NCBI GenBank assembly: GCA_019686135.1
Contig: JADGHL010000013.1
Span: 1 to 62,029, forward strand
Length of the DNA: 62,029 bases
Origin: Myxococcaceae bacterium
GTDB taxonomy: Bacteria; Myxococcota; Myxococcia; Myxococcales; Myxococcaceae
Reading direction: 5' to 3'
Shown here: one piece after another, positions 9,974 to 17,893 of the stretch
How positions within the stretch are numbered: position 1 is the stretch's first letter
How the letters are laid out: every line of letters begins with the position of its first letter
Translations under genes and position numbers: made by a program
Notes under the pieces: generated by a model
The model's input: the letters and a program-made list of their open reading frames with translations, nothing else
Database searches by the model: none
Told to the model about the DNA's origin: nothing

Positions 9974-10852
9974 ATGAACCGATTGCTCTGCGTCACCGCC
10001 GCCGCGTCTTTGGCGACCTTCGTTGGCGGCTGCGACCTTCAGAAGACCGGCAGTCAGATCAAGGCCGAGAAGACGCTGGTGGCGACGCTTCTGGCTACGC
10101 CGCCGGTGGTCCTGGACCCCGCCACGCTGGCGGGCCTGGACGCCGGAACTTTCGACGCGGGGACGATCCCCGTGGACGGCGGGACGGTCACGCTGCCGCC
10201 TCAGACCGCGGCGTTTGTCTTCTGGGGCGAACGCGACAACTCCGCGCTCGACCAGCCGCCCGAGCCGCTCACCGGGGCGGAGATCACCGTCGGCGCCGAG
10301 GGTGGCACCACCTTCGAGCTCAAGGAGGTGGGGGACGGCAACTACCAGCTCACCAGCCAAGACGACGACGCGTTCGCGTACCAGCCGCGAGCGGACTACG
10401 TCTTCACCGTGGAGCACGAGGGCGAGACCCACGTCGCCCGCGTGGAGGACACGCCCGAGCTCGAGCAGATCCCCGACCTGCACCCGTCGCAGGGATTCGT
10501 GGATCACCCGGCCGGCACGCCCTTGACGCTCCACCGCCCGCCGCCGGTCGGCAAGGAACGCAACCTCGGCTTCGTCACCGTGTTCCCGCTGAGCGAGTCC
10601 GGCGAGCGGGGCCAGCCGACGTGGACCAATGTGCCGGACGAGCCGCTCGAATTCCTCAAGCTGGCGGCGCGGCCGGGAGACTGGCGCAAGGACACGATCA
10701 CCGTGGACGGAAGCGCCTTCCCCGAACCGAACCGGACCTACCTCCTCGTGATGCAGGCGGTGAAGCTGGGCGGCGCAGAGTCCGCCAACCTCTTCAAGGC
10801 ATCGCCCGTCCTCGCCGGCACCGCAGAGGTGGGCGTCTTCCGGACGAGGTAG
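9974..10852 (+). CDS. Putative lipoprotein, unknown function
   Basis: A 292-residue secreted protein. The ATG at 9974 gives a lipoprotein signal peptide (MNRLLCVTAAASLATFVGGC) with a lipobox ending at Cys20. An upstream in-frame start would bury this signal behind an Arg-rich stretch and is rejected. The mature part is acidic and beta-rich, with Gly/Asp loops (LDAGTFDAGTIPVDGG, VGDGNYQLTSQDDDAF), and reads like an Ig-type or carboxypeptidase-regulatory-like fold. No catalytic motif is visible. It diverges from the CHASE2 cyclase gene across 145 bases and converges on the next gene with a 3-base gap. Confidence 0.72.
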   Translation: MNRLLCVTAAASLATFVGGCDLQKTGSQIKAEKTLVATLLATPPVVLDPATLAGLDAGTFDAGTIPVDGGTVTLPPQTAAFVFWGERDNSALDQPPEPLTGAEITVGAEGGTTFELKEVGDGNYQLTSQDDDAFAYQPRADYVFTVEHEGETHVARVEDTPELEQIPDLHPSQGFVDHPAGTPLTLHRPPPVGKERNLGFVTVFPLSESGERGQPTWTNVPDEPLEFLKLAARPGDWRKDTITVDGSAFPEPNRTYLLVMQAVKLGGAESANLFKASPVLAGTAEVGVFRTR

Positions 10853-10855
10853 CCC

Positions 10856-11932
10856 TCAGCCCGCCTCCATCTCGAGCCGGATCTTCCCGGCGAGCTTGAG
10901 GCGCAGCAGGTGACCGGCGAAGCGCTCTCCCTCCTCGCGCTCGAGGATCGAGGTGAACTCGCCGCCGCGCAGAAGCTCGACCTCCATCACCGGCCCGCGC
11001 TGCAGCAGGCGGTAGAACGCCTCGCCGCCGTCGGGCGTGGGAACGAACACCGGCAGAAAGCCCTTGATGGCCAGCACCCGCGTCCCGCTCTGCAGGTACG
11101 CGCGCAGCTGGTCCGGATCCGGCCGCGTACCGGAAGCGGGCACGCCCTCCTCCGCGTAGAGCGGCTGGGGCGGCAACGTCGCGTCGTCGGTGGAGTCGTC
11201 GAACAGAAAGCCGTAGCGCGAGGGGATGCGGCCGGCGAACGCGTACAGGAGCAGCACGGATTCGTCCCCCGACACGCGATCGAGGTGCAACAGGGTCCGC
11301 GTCTGCCCCAACGGCCGCAACAGGAGCCGCAGGCGCGGAGGCGCACCGGCCAGCATCCGCTGCACACGCTGTTCGATCTCGGTGCGGATCCGCTCGAAGG
11401 CCTCTTCGTAGAGCGCCACCTCGCTGGCCAGTTCCTTCTCGAGCGTCGCGCGCGCGTCGGCGATCTTCGTCTCCGCCTCCGCGAGCAGCTTCTGGAGCGG
11501 ATCCTCCGAGCGGGTGGCCAGGGTCGTCGAATCCGGCGCCGCCGGGCCGCTCTGCTCCGCTGCCGCCCGCACCGCGCCGACGAGGAACGTGCCCTGGCGA
11601 TCCAGCTTCCGCCGCTCCTCGACGCAGCGGGAAAGGAACGCCGCGTGCTCCGCGCGAAGCTCGTCCCACGCCTCAAAGGCGTGCTCCAAAGTCTCGAGCA
11701 GATCCAACCGCTGAAGCGCCGCCTCGGTCACCCGCCGCGCCGTCCGGACCGCGGACGAGAGCGCCTCGGTGCCGGGCGTCAACAGCGCCAGCGCCGTGGG
11801 CGCCTCCGCCTCGGAGGCCGCCTTCGGGGTCGTTTTCGTTCGCCGGGTCCGGGGCCGCTTCGGATGGCCCGGGCCCGTCCTGGTGCGCCGGGGCGACTTC
11901 TCCGCGCGCTTGTCCACAAGCCGTCGGGTCAC
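10856..11932 (-). CDS. Unknown protein with basic N-terminus and coiled coil
   Basis: I do not recognise a family for this 358-residue protein. Residues 1-40 are extremely basic (KRPRTRRTKTTPKAA). A long helical, charge-alternating region follows at about 60-195 and is probably a coiled coil (KLLAEAETKIADARATLEKEL). The C-terminal part (200-358) is a folded alpha/beta region with LLYAFAGRIPSRYGFLFDDS. There is no signal peptide or membrane segment, so it is likely cytoplasmic, and the basic tail could contact nucleic acid or the membrane. The start is a GTG. It stands alone in orientation against its left neighbour and is 29 bases downstream of the YtxH operon, so it may be that operon's last gene. 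Confidence 0.65.
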   Translation of the reverse strand: MTRRLVDKRAEKSPRRTRTGPGHPKRPRTRRTKTTPKAASEAEAPTALALLTPGTEALSSAVRTARRVTEAALQRLDLLETLEHAFEAWDELRAEHAAFLSRCVEERRKLDRQGTFLVGAVRAAAEQSGPAAPDSTTLATRSEDPLQKLLAEAETKIADARATLEKELASEVALYEEAFERIRTEIEQRVQRMLAGAPPRLRLLLRPLGQTRTLLHLDRVSGDESVLLLYAFAGRIPSRYGFLFDDSTDDATLPPQPLYAEEGVPASGTRPDPDQLRAYLQSGTRVLAIKGFLPVFVPTPDGGEAFYRLLQRGPVMEVELLRGGEFTSILEREEGERFAGHLLRLKLAGKIRLEMEAG

Positions 11933-11961
11933 GCCCCGAACCTATCAGATGCGCAGCGACT

Positions 11962-12246
11962 TCAGGCCGTTCGTGCGGCGCCTTCGCCGACCCGGGCGGC
12001 CGGGCCGATCTGCCCGCTGACGTTGTTGCCCTGGATGCGGCTGCGCAGCTCGCCCACCAGCTCCCGGCCGGGCTTCGGGGCGAGCAGTAGGCCGATGCCG
12101 GCGCCGACCACCAGCCCCGCGCCGAACAAGCCCAGCGCCGGCAGGAGCACGTCCATCATGGAGCGGCGCTCCTCCACCCCGAAGATCTTCAGGATGTCGT
12201 CCTTCTCCAGGTTGCCGAGCTGCTTGCGGATGTCCTTGAGGTCCAT
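11962..12246 (-). CDS. YtxH domain-containing membrane protein
   Basis: A 94-residue protein with an N-terminal amphipathic part (MDLKDIRKQLGNLEKDD) and a glycine-zipper membrane segment (LFGAGLVVGAGIGLLLAPKPG). The LLAPKPG motif after the helix is the signature of the YtxH family, which is linked to envelope and general stress. GGAGG lies 8 bases before the ATG. It is the last of five small membrane-protein genes on this strand (13556 to 11962). Confidence 0.82.
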   Translation of the reverse strand: MDLKDIRKQLGNLEKDDILKIFGVEERRSMMDVLLPALGLFGAGLVVGAGIGLLLAPKPGRELVGELRSRIQGNNVSGQIGPAARVGEGAARTA

Positions 12247-12248
12247 GG

Positions 12249-12644
12249 TCAGCTTCCTCCCTGCGGGTTGTACGGGGCGGATCCCGGCGCTCCGGCGCCA
12301 CCGCCACGATGGGCGAAGCCGTCGACCGCCGCCTCCGCCATGCCGATCAATTCGTCCTTCACCAATGGCAACGCAGCCAGCTTCATCGCCAGCCGCAAAA
12401 GCCGCGCGGTGGTGGGAGTGAACAACCCGCCGCCGAGCACGTAACCAACCCCGAACGCGGCGAGCACCATCCCGTACGGATGCCGCTCCACCCGGCCGCG
12501 GAGATCCAGCGCGGACGACAGCTGCGACACGGCGCCCTTCGCGTCGTCGACGAAGCGCCGCGCGTCTTCGCCGATCTGGTCCAGCCGCTGTCCGAACCCG
12601 CCGTCCACGGCGTGACCATTGCCCTGGTTCTCGTTCGCTTCCAT
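12249..12644 (-). CDS. Small membrane-associated protein of the envelope operon
   Basis: A 131-residue protein starting at the ATG at 12644, preceded by a GGAG Shine-Dalgarno. The longer open frame upstream overlaps the next gene and is not coding. An amphipathic helix containing IGEDARRFVDDAKGAVSQL is followed by a glycine-zipper hydrophobic stretch (LAAFGVGYVLGGGLF). A second hydrophobic helix (AMKLAALPLVKDELIGMAEAA) and a Gly/Ala/Pro tail complete it. It resembles DUF883/YtxH-type proteins but I cannot assign a named family. It ends 2 bases before the YtxH gene, so translation is probably coupled. Confidence 0.7.
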   Translation of the reverse strand: MEANENQGNGHAVDGGFGQRLDQIGEDARRFVDDAKGAVSQLSSALDLRGRVERHPYGMVLAAFGVGYVLGGGLFTPTTARLLRLAMKLAALPLVKDELIGMAEAAVDGFAHRGGGAGAPGSAPYNPQGGS

Positions 12645-12676
12645 GCGTTCTCCGGTCTGGTGCGGTGCCGTCGGCG

Positions 12677-12880
12677 TCAGCGGCGCGACGCGATCTTTCC
12701 GATGATGAAGCCCACCGCGAGCGCCCCCAGAAGGCACGTGCCGGGGTTCTCCCGGATGAAGGTGGTCACCTTCCGGTTCAGCTCCGAGAGGTTCTGACGT
12801 GCGAGGTCGAGCTGCGGCCCGAGCTTCTCCTGAAGCTCCCGGGCCCGGTCCTGCAGGTGCTGCGCTTCGTGGATGTCCAT
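12677..12880 (-). CDS. DUF883/ElaB-like tail-anchored small protein
   Basis: A 67-residue protein: a charged helix (HLQDRARELQEKLGPQLDLARQ) followed by a single C-terminal membrane segment (LLGALAVGFIIGKIASRR). This is the layout of the DUF883 (ElaB/YqjD/YgaM) family, whose E. coli members bind ribosomes or respond to stress. AGGAG sits 7 bases before the ATG. It is the third gene of the small envelope operon. Confidence 0.72.
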   Translation of the reverse strand: MDIHEAQHLQDRARELQEKLGPQLDLARQNLSELNRKVTTFIRENPGTCLLGALAVGFIIGKIASRR

Positions 12881-12907
12881 CCGTCCGCTCCTGGAAGAAA
12901 AACTGCT

Positions 12908-13132
12908 TCAGCTCCTCCGCCTCAGGCCGGCCAGAAAGCCGACCGTGAACGCGCCGATGAGGAAGAGCGCGGTGTGCCGGCGGTACCACTCGCGCGCGTC
13001 CACCTTGCGCGACAGGGCCACCTTCAGATCCACCACCGAGGCGGCCAGCTCCGCGCGTGCGCGTTCGAGATCGGCGCGGATGGCTTCCGCGCTGCGGCCG
13101 TCGGTGCTCTCGACCATCGCTTCACGCGCCAA
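12908..13132 (-). CDS. DUF3618 family small membrane protein
   Basis: A 74-residue protein with the DUF3618 pattern: an amphipathic helix with IRADLERARAELAASV and a C-terminal membrane helix FLIGAFTVGFLAGLRRR. The TTG at 13132 has GGAG 7 bases upstream and overlaps the end of the holin-like gene by 11 bases. An ATG at 13117 (MVESTDG) is an alternative start. In many genomes DUF3618 genes sit beside holin-X genes, as here. Confidence 0.75.
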   Translation of the reverse strand: MAREAMVESTDGRSAEAIRADLERARAELAASVVDLKVALSRKVDAREWYRRHTALFLIGAFTVGFLAGLRRRS

Positions 13133-13556
13133 GACGCCGCTCCACTCCGTTGCCGCGCGCCGGCCGGGCCACGCTCGCGAGCGCGTGGGTGGTGCGCGTC
13201 ACCTCCACGCGGGTGGTCTCCAGCACCGGCTGCGCCTTCAGCTTCGCCGCCGCGCGCCACGCCCCCAGCCCTCCGACGATCACGTTCAGCCCGCCCACCA
13301 GCACGAGCGCGCCCACCCGGCCCAGCCAGGGCGAAAGGGCGAGCGCGAGCGCGCCGCACAGAAACCCGTACCCGACGAGGATCAGCGGCACGAAGACGGC
13401 GATCCCCGCCACGCTCCCGGCGAGCGCGCGCACATCGTCCCGGAGCTCCACCCGCGCGAGCGCGAGGTGTTCGGAGATGAGCCGGGACAGACCGTCGGTG
13501 ATCCGCGCCACCGCCGCTCCGAGGCCGCCTCTGTCTGGCTGTCCGCCGCCGCTCAT
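13122..13556 (-). CDS. Phage holin family / Actinobacterial holin-X-like membrane protein
   Basis: A 144-residue protein. The N-terminal helix (LSRLISEHLALARVELRDDV) and two membrane hairpins (about 45-70 and 78-100) match the holin-X (Phage_holin_3_6) family. Despite the name, these proteins are usually chromosomal envelope-stress genes rather than lysis genes. GGAGG lies about 10 bases upstream of the ATG. It is the first gene of the five-gene operon, and no phage genes are nearby. Confidence 0.8.
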   Translation of the reverse strand: MSGGGQPDRGGLGAAVARITDGLSRLISEHLALARVELRDDVRALAGSVAGIAVFVPLILVGYGFLCGALALALSPWLGRVGALVLVGGLNVIVGGLGAWRAAAKLKAQPVLETTRVEVTRTTHALASVARPARGNGVERRLGA

Positions 13557-13639
13557 CGTCCGTTGCCCTCCGGGTCATCAACGGAGGTCCGAACCTAGGC
13601 CCGCGAACGGAGTGGGACAACCACAGAGGGTGGGGAGTG

Positions 13640-13667
13640 TCGTCTGCCGTCTACCGCCTTCCGGCGC
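13640..13667. repeat. Degenerate heptanucleotide repeat
   Basis: Tandem 7-base units read TCGTCTG, CCGTCTA, CCGCCTT, CCGGCGC in the gap below the EEP-hydrolase stop. The same unit type occurs at 20421-20448, also just after a stop codon. Confidence 0.5.
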
Positions 13668-13673
13668 GGCGGT

Positions 13674-14438
13674 TCACGCGACGAGCCTGGCCGGGTGAGC
13701 GGCCGAATCCACGTGGGCGCGTACCGTCCGGAAGCGCATCACCAGCGGGAGATGATCGGACGCGAGCTGCGCGCGCGGGCTGCGATGCGGCGTGAGCGAC
13801 AACGGCTCGATCCCCGCGTCCACGTACATCCGGTCGAGCCGCAGGAGCGGAAACCGCGAAGGGTACGTACGCTGCGCGCGGTGCAGAAGGTGCGCGACGT
13901 CGCGGATCGCTCCGCGCATGAGGCCCGGCGTGGGGCCGTTCAGCCAGTAGTTGAAGTCGCCGCACACCACGACCGGATCCTTCCGCACCGTGTCCCGCAG
14001 GATGTCGGCAGACAGAAGGAGCGCCTCCTGCCGGCGGCGCTCGCCGATGGACAGGCCGAGGTGGATGTCGAACACGTGCAACAGTCGCCCTTCGCCGAGA
14101 TCGAGATCGCACCGCAACGCGCCGCGCGGTTCGCGCCGGTGCACGGAGAGGTCGTAGTTCTTCGATTTGACGATCGGCAGCCGGCTGAGGATCGCGTTTC
14201 CGTAGCGCCGGCCCTCGCGGACCACGTTCGGCCCGAACGCCATCTGCATCCCCAGGTGCTCGGCGAGCAGCTCGGGGTGGTGATGGTTCCCGGTGTTGCC
14301 CCGGAAGTCGCCCACCTCCTGCAACGCCACCACGTCCGCATCCAGCTCGCGAAGGACCTCGGCCGTCCTGAACAGGTCGAACCTCCCATCGGTGCCGATG
14401 CCCGAGTGGATGTTGTAGGAGGCGAGCGTGAGTTCCAT
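13674..14438 (-). CDS. Endonuclease/exonuclease/phosphatase (EEP) family hydrolase
   Basis: A 254-residue metal-dependent phosphohydrolase of the EEP (DNase I-like) fold. The family motifs appear in order: ASYNIHSGIG at the N-terminus, ALQEV (metal-binding Glu, about residue 42), VFDIHLGL, GDFNYW (about 167-172) and SDHLPLV near the C-terminus. There is no signal peptide. A TTG 9 bases upstream (14447) could be the start; the ATG at 14438 begins right at the first conserved strand. The substrate could be DNA, phospholipid or an inositol phosphate. Confidence 0.85.
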   Translation of the reverse strand: MELTLASYNIHSGIGTDGRFDLFRTAEVLRELDADVVALQEVGDFRGNTGNHHHPELLAEHLGMQMAFGPNVVREGRRYGNAILSRLPIVKSKNYDLSVHRREPRGALRCDLDLGEGRLLHVFDIHLGLSIGERRRQEALLLSADILRDTVRKDPVVVCGDFNYWLNGPTPGLMRGAIRDVAHLLHRAQRTYPSRFPLLRLDRMYVDAGIEPLSLTPHRSPRAQLASDHLPLVMRFRTVRAHVDSAAHPARLVA

Positions 14439-14473
14439 CCGCGCCAAGAACGCGGATCAGGGGCCACCGCATT

Positions 14474-15004
14474 TCACACCCTGCGGAGGCGCAGCTTCCC
14501 CCGGGCCATCGCCACGGCTTCGAAGGGCAGCCGGACCAGCCGGCGGCTCCCGGTCACCACGTCGTGCAAGCCGCCGCGGACCATGTGGAAGTACCGCCGC
14601 GCGTCGCCCAACAGCTCGGAGAAGCCCGAGCGCGGCGGCGGTTCCGCCACCGGAGGCACCGCGCCGATCGGCGCCCCGCGGATGACCTCTTCGATCGCCG
14701 GACCGGCGCCGCCGGCCTTCTTCCGGGGCGCACGCGCCTCCACGTACATCCCGCCTCTGCCCGGCCCAGGAGCCTCGGGCGCCAGGGGCCGTTCGTCCTC
14801 GCGCGCAAGCTCCTCCAGCTCCCGCTCCATCATGTGCGCGCGGTAGAGCGCCTCGGTCTCGGCGAACTTCTTCCCGTAGCTCGTCTTTTTCGCACCGCCT
14901 CCGGAGAGCTCCTTCTGCTGCTTGCGGAACGCCTCCTTGAACCCCCGGTCGAGCTCGTGCTCGTCGGTGTGCTGCGGTCTCTGGTCCTTGATGTTCGCGC
15001 CCAT
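14474..15004 (-). CDS. Hypothetical protein, hydrophilic
   Basis: Not recognised. The 176-residue product is strongly hydrophilic. Lys/Glu-rich helices lie at about residues 15-75 (FKEAFRKQQKEL, HMMERELEELARED). A Pro/Gly linker follows, then a C-terminal amphipathic helix region with LLGDARRYFHMVRGGLHDVV. The ATG at 15004 has GGAG nearby. A TTG 14 codons upstream is possible but less likely. It lies 35 bases upstream of the EEP hydrolase on the same strand and may be co-transcribed. The next 207 bases up to the aminopeptidase gene are divergent promoter space with no clear signal. Confidence 0.6.
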   Translation of the reverse strand: MGANIKDQRPQHTDEHELDRGFKEAFRKQQKELSGGGAKKTSYGKKFAETEALYRAHMMERELEELAREDERPLAPEAPGPGRGGMYVEARAPRKKAGGAGPAIEEVIRGAPIGAVPPVAEPPPRSGFSELLGDARRYFHMVRGGLHDVVTGSRRLVRLPFEAVAMARGKLRLRRV

Positions 15005-15211
15005 CTGCTCCGCCCCCTCCCGACGTTCGTCGATGCGCCGCTTCAAGGTAGGCGCGCCGGCGTGCGCCGGAACCGGGCGGATGTCGAATGTTGCACGGTT
15101 TCCGTGACGGCAGGCTGGACGGCGGCCGGGCGGCTTCGAGCCTTTGTTTCAGCGCCCGACGCGGCGCTTCTGCTGTAGAACGGCCGCTCGCCCCCTTTCG
15201 ACGGAGAACGC

Positions 15212-17782
15212 ATGCTCTGGCCCGCACTCGTCATCGCGCTGTCGCAGGCATCCGCTGCCGCTCCCGCATCGCGTCCCTACGACGCACAGCACTACCGGAT
15301 CGAGCTTCGGCTGAAGGAGGACGGCGCGTTCGAGAACACCGTCCAGGTGACGCTCATGCCCACCCGCGCGCTCGGCACGGTCGACCTCGACAGCTACGGC
15401 CTCGACATCCAGTCGGTGACGCAGGATGGCGCGGAGGTTCCCTTCACCGTGAAGGACGATCCCGCCGCCCGAAGCGGCGTCCTCACCCTCAAGCCGAAGA
15501 AGGCGCTCGCGGCGAAGAAGCCCGTCACCTTCGAGATCCGCTACCAGGGCAAGGCCGCGCAGAGCGGCAACGCGGGCTTCTTCACGGTCAAGGACGCGGA
15601 CGCCTCGCTGCCGCCCTACTACTTCACGCAGTTCGAGCCGGACTACGCCCGCCGCTTCTTCCCTTGCAACGACCGCCCGGACGACAAGGCCACCTTCGAG
15701 CTGTTCGCGGTCGTCGGCGGCGATCAGGTGGTCATCTCCAACGGTAGGAAGACAAAGGACGAAGCGTTCACCGACCAGGGCAAGGCGCTGCGCCGCGTGG
15801 AGTGGAAGCAGGAGCAACCGATCCCGCCGTACCTGGTGGCGGTGGCGATCGGCCGGTTCGAGCCGATCGAGATCCCCGCGGCGGCGAAGGCCACGCTGTG
15901 GGTCCCGCCGGGGCGGCAGGACCGCACCTTCACCGCGCAGGACGTCACCACCTCCCACCTCTCCTTCGAGCAGGCCTTCGTGGGCGTGAAGTACCCGTGG
16001 GCGAAGTTCGACCAGGTGGCGGTGCCCCGCTTCATCTGGGGCGGGATGGAGAACGCCTCGGTGGTGTTCGCGCGCGACAACGCGCTGGTGCTCGATGACA
16101 AGAACCACATCGCCGGCCGCACGCGGATCAGCTCGCTCATCGCCCACGAGATGGCGCACCAGTGGTTCGGCGACCTGGTCACCTGCAAGTCGTGGGCGGA
16201 CATCTGGCTGAACGAGGGCTTCGCCACCTACCTCACGTGGAAGGCGGAGGACGACTACTACGACAGCGACATGGTCGAGGTCGGCCGCGCCATCCTCACG
16301 TGGGACGACTACTTCCGCGCCGAGGACGGCCCGCGCTCGCACCCGCTGGCGATGAAGGCCGGCGAGGGCGCGGACGCCTTCGATGCGATCAGCTACACCA
16401 AGGGCGCCCTCGTGGTCCGGATGCTGGAGGACTGGGTCGGCACCGACAGGTTCAAGGCCGGGATCAAGGCGTACCTCGAGAAGTACGCGCACTCGAACGC
16501 GTCCTCCGCCGACTTCTTCGACACCTTCCAGAAGGCCACGGGCACCGAGAAGGAGCTCAAGGGCTTCCGCAACGCGTGGCTGTACAAGCGCGGTTACCCG
16601 GTCATCACCCCCACCGTCCAGTGGACCGGCGAGAAGCTGAAGGTGACCATCCGGCAGAAACCGAACCACGCGGACGAGCGCGGGCCCTTCGTGTTCAAGC
16701 TGCCGGTGGTGTTCCACCGCGACACCACGCCGTCGTACACGAAGAAGGAGGTGATCCTCGTCGATCAATCCGAGGTCACCGTGGACGTGGAGCTCCCGGC
16801 GGCGCCGAACTGGATCAACTGGAACGAGGGCGGCAGCGCGCTGGTGAAGATCCACGGGCCGGCGATCGCCGAACAGCAGTGGACCGCGGCCGCGCGCCAC
16901 GATCCGGATCCAGTGTGGCGGACGCGGGCCGTCTTCGAGCTGCTCGGGACACAGATCGACCCGGACGCCCGCGAACAGGTCAAACCCACCGACGCGGCGA
17001 TGGACGCAGTGCAGTACGTGCTGACGAAGGATCCGTCTCCGTGGGTCCGCGAGGCGGTGCTGTCGCAGATGGCCCGGTCGCAGTGGAAGCGGCTGCCATC
17101 GGAGCTCGGCGAGAGCGTGCTCGCGCTGGCGAAGCGACCCACCGGGATGGGCGAGGACGCGCTGGGCGTGGTGCGCGTGCGCCGCGCCGCCCTGATGGCG
17201 CTGGGCAAATTCGACTACAAGCCCGGACGCGAATACCTCTTCGAACAGACGCTCAAGCCGGACCTGGAGATCAACTACTTCCCCGCCGCCGCCCGCGGCA
17301 CGGCGCACGTGGGCGACTCCGAAGCGCTCGCCACCCTGCGCGCCGGGATCCACAACGCGAAGGCGAAGGGCTACGAGATCTACAAATACGCCGTCCCCGC
17401 GCTGGGCGCCTTCACCTCGCCGGAGGTCATCCCGCTCATCCGCAGCGTCCTGGCCGACAACGCCGGGGACAACGCGCTGGTGTCCGACCTCGTCGTGGCG
17501 ATGCACCAGAACCGGATCCTGCTCTCCGCGCCGGAGCTGGCCGGCCTGGTGAAGAGCTTCGTGCTGGAGGACCAGCATTTCGGCGACGACCTCAAGGCCC
17601 GCTTCGTCCGGCTCCTGGACGAGGTGAAGACGAAGGACGCGAAGGAGGCGCTCCTGGCGATCGCCGAGAAGAGCGATTCGGCGGAGCTTCAGAAGAGCGC
17701 GCGGCAGGTGCTGGCGAAGAACTTCCCCGGAACGGCGGCCGGCGGAACCGTCAAGCCGGCGAAGGGAAAGAAGGGCCAATAG
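15212..17782 (+). CDS. M1 family metallopeptidase (aminopeptidase N-like), secreted
   Basis: A zinc aminopeptidase of the gluzincin M1 family that trims N-terminal residues from peptides. The 856-residue protein begins with a short signal peptide (MLWPALVIALSQASAAAPA), so it probably acts in the periplasm or outside the cell. The exopeptidase motif GGMEN is at 277-281. The zinc site is H312, E313, H316 (HEMAHQW) plus E335 (LNEGFATY). The C-terminal 300 residues are a helical HEAT-like domain. The ATG is preceded by ACGGAG with good spacing. An intrinsic terminator follows the gene. Confidence 0.94.
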   Translation: MLWPALVIALSQASAAAPASRPYDAQHYRIELRLKEDGAFENTVQVTLMPTRALGTVDLDSYGLDIQSVTQDGAEVPFTVKDDPAARSGVLTLKPKKALAAKKPVTFEIRYQGKAAQSGNAGFFTVKDADASLPPYYFTQFEPDYARRFFPCNDRPDDKATFELFAVVGGDQVVISNGRKTKDEAFTDQGKALRRVEWKQEQPIPPYLVAVAIGRFEPIEIPAAAKATLWVPPGRQDRTFTAQDVTTSHLSFEQAFVGVKYPWAKFDQVAVPRFIWGGMENASVVFARDNALVLDDKNHIAGRTRISSLIAHEMAHQWFGDLVTCKSWADIWLNEGFATYLTWKAEDDYYDSDMVEVGRAILTWDDYFRAEDGPRSHPLAMKAGEGADAFDAISYTKGALVVRMLEDWVGTDRFKAGIKAYLEKYAHSNASSADFFDTFQKATGTEKELKGFRNAWLYKRGYPVITPTVQWTGEKLKVTIRQKPNHADERGPFVFKLPVVFHRDTTPSYTKKEVILVDQSEVTVDVELPAAPNWINWNEGGSALVKIHGPAIAEQQWTAAARHDPDPVWRTRAVFELLGTQIDPDAREQVKPTDAAMDAVQYVLTKDPSPWVREAVLSQMARSQWKRLPSELGESVLALAKRPTGMGEDALGVVRVRRAALMALGKFDYKPGREYLFEQTLKPDLEINYFPAAARGTAHVGDSEALATLRAGIHNAKAKGYEIYKYAVPALGAFTSPEVIPLIRSVLADNAGDNALVSDLVVAMHQNRILLSAPELAGLVKSFVLEDQHFGDDLKARFVRLLDEVKTKDAKEALLAIAEKSDSAELQKSARQVLAKNFPGTAAGGTVKPAKGKKGQ

Positions 17783-17831
17783 CAGGGGCGTGTCCCTTTT
17801 GAAACGCGGTGCGCTTCTTGACGCGACCGGG

Positions 17832-17868
17832 CCGCGGGCAAATGCTCGCGGCTTGTTGCTTTTCTTTT
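17832..17868 (+). terminator. Intrinsic terminator after the M1 peptidase gene
   Basis: CCGCGGGC (17832-17839), loop AAAT and GCTCGCGG (17844-17851) form an 8-bp stem with one G-U pair. It is followed by a T-rich tract, CTTGTTGCTTTTCTTT. The position 49 bases after the stop codon and the T-run fit Rho-independent termination. Confidence 0.65.
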
Positions 17869-17893
17869 GACACGTCCCGGAGGGATCCCCTGC

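Noticed and set aside
13122-13556. Prophage signal from the holin-like gene
   Set aside because: Holin-X-like genes are usually chromosomal envelope genes; no integrase, capsid or tail gene is nearby.
15149-17779. Long open frame antisense to the M1 peptidase gene
   Set aside because: High GC gives long antisense frames. The sense strand has a complete M1 enzyme with motifs and signal peptide.
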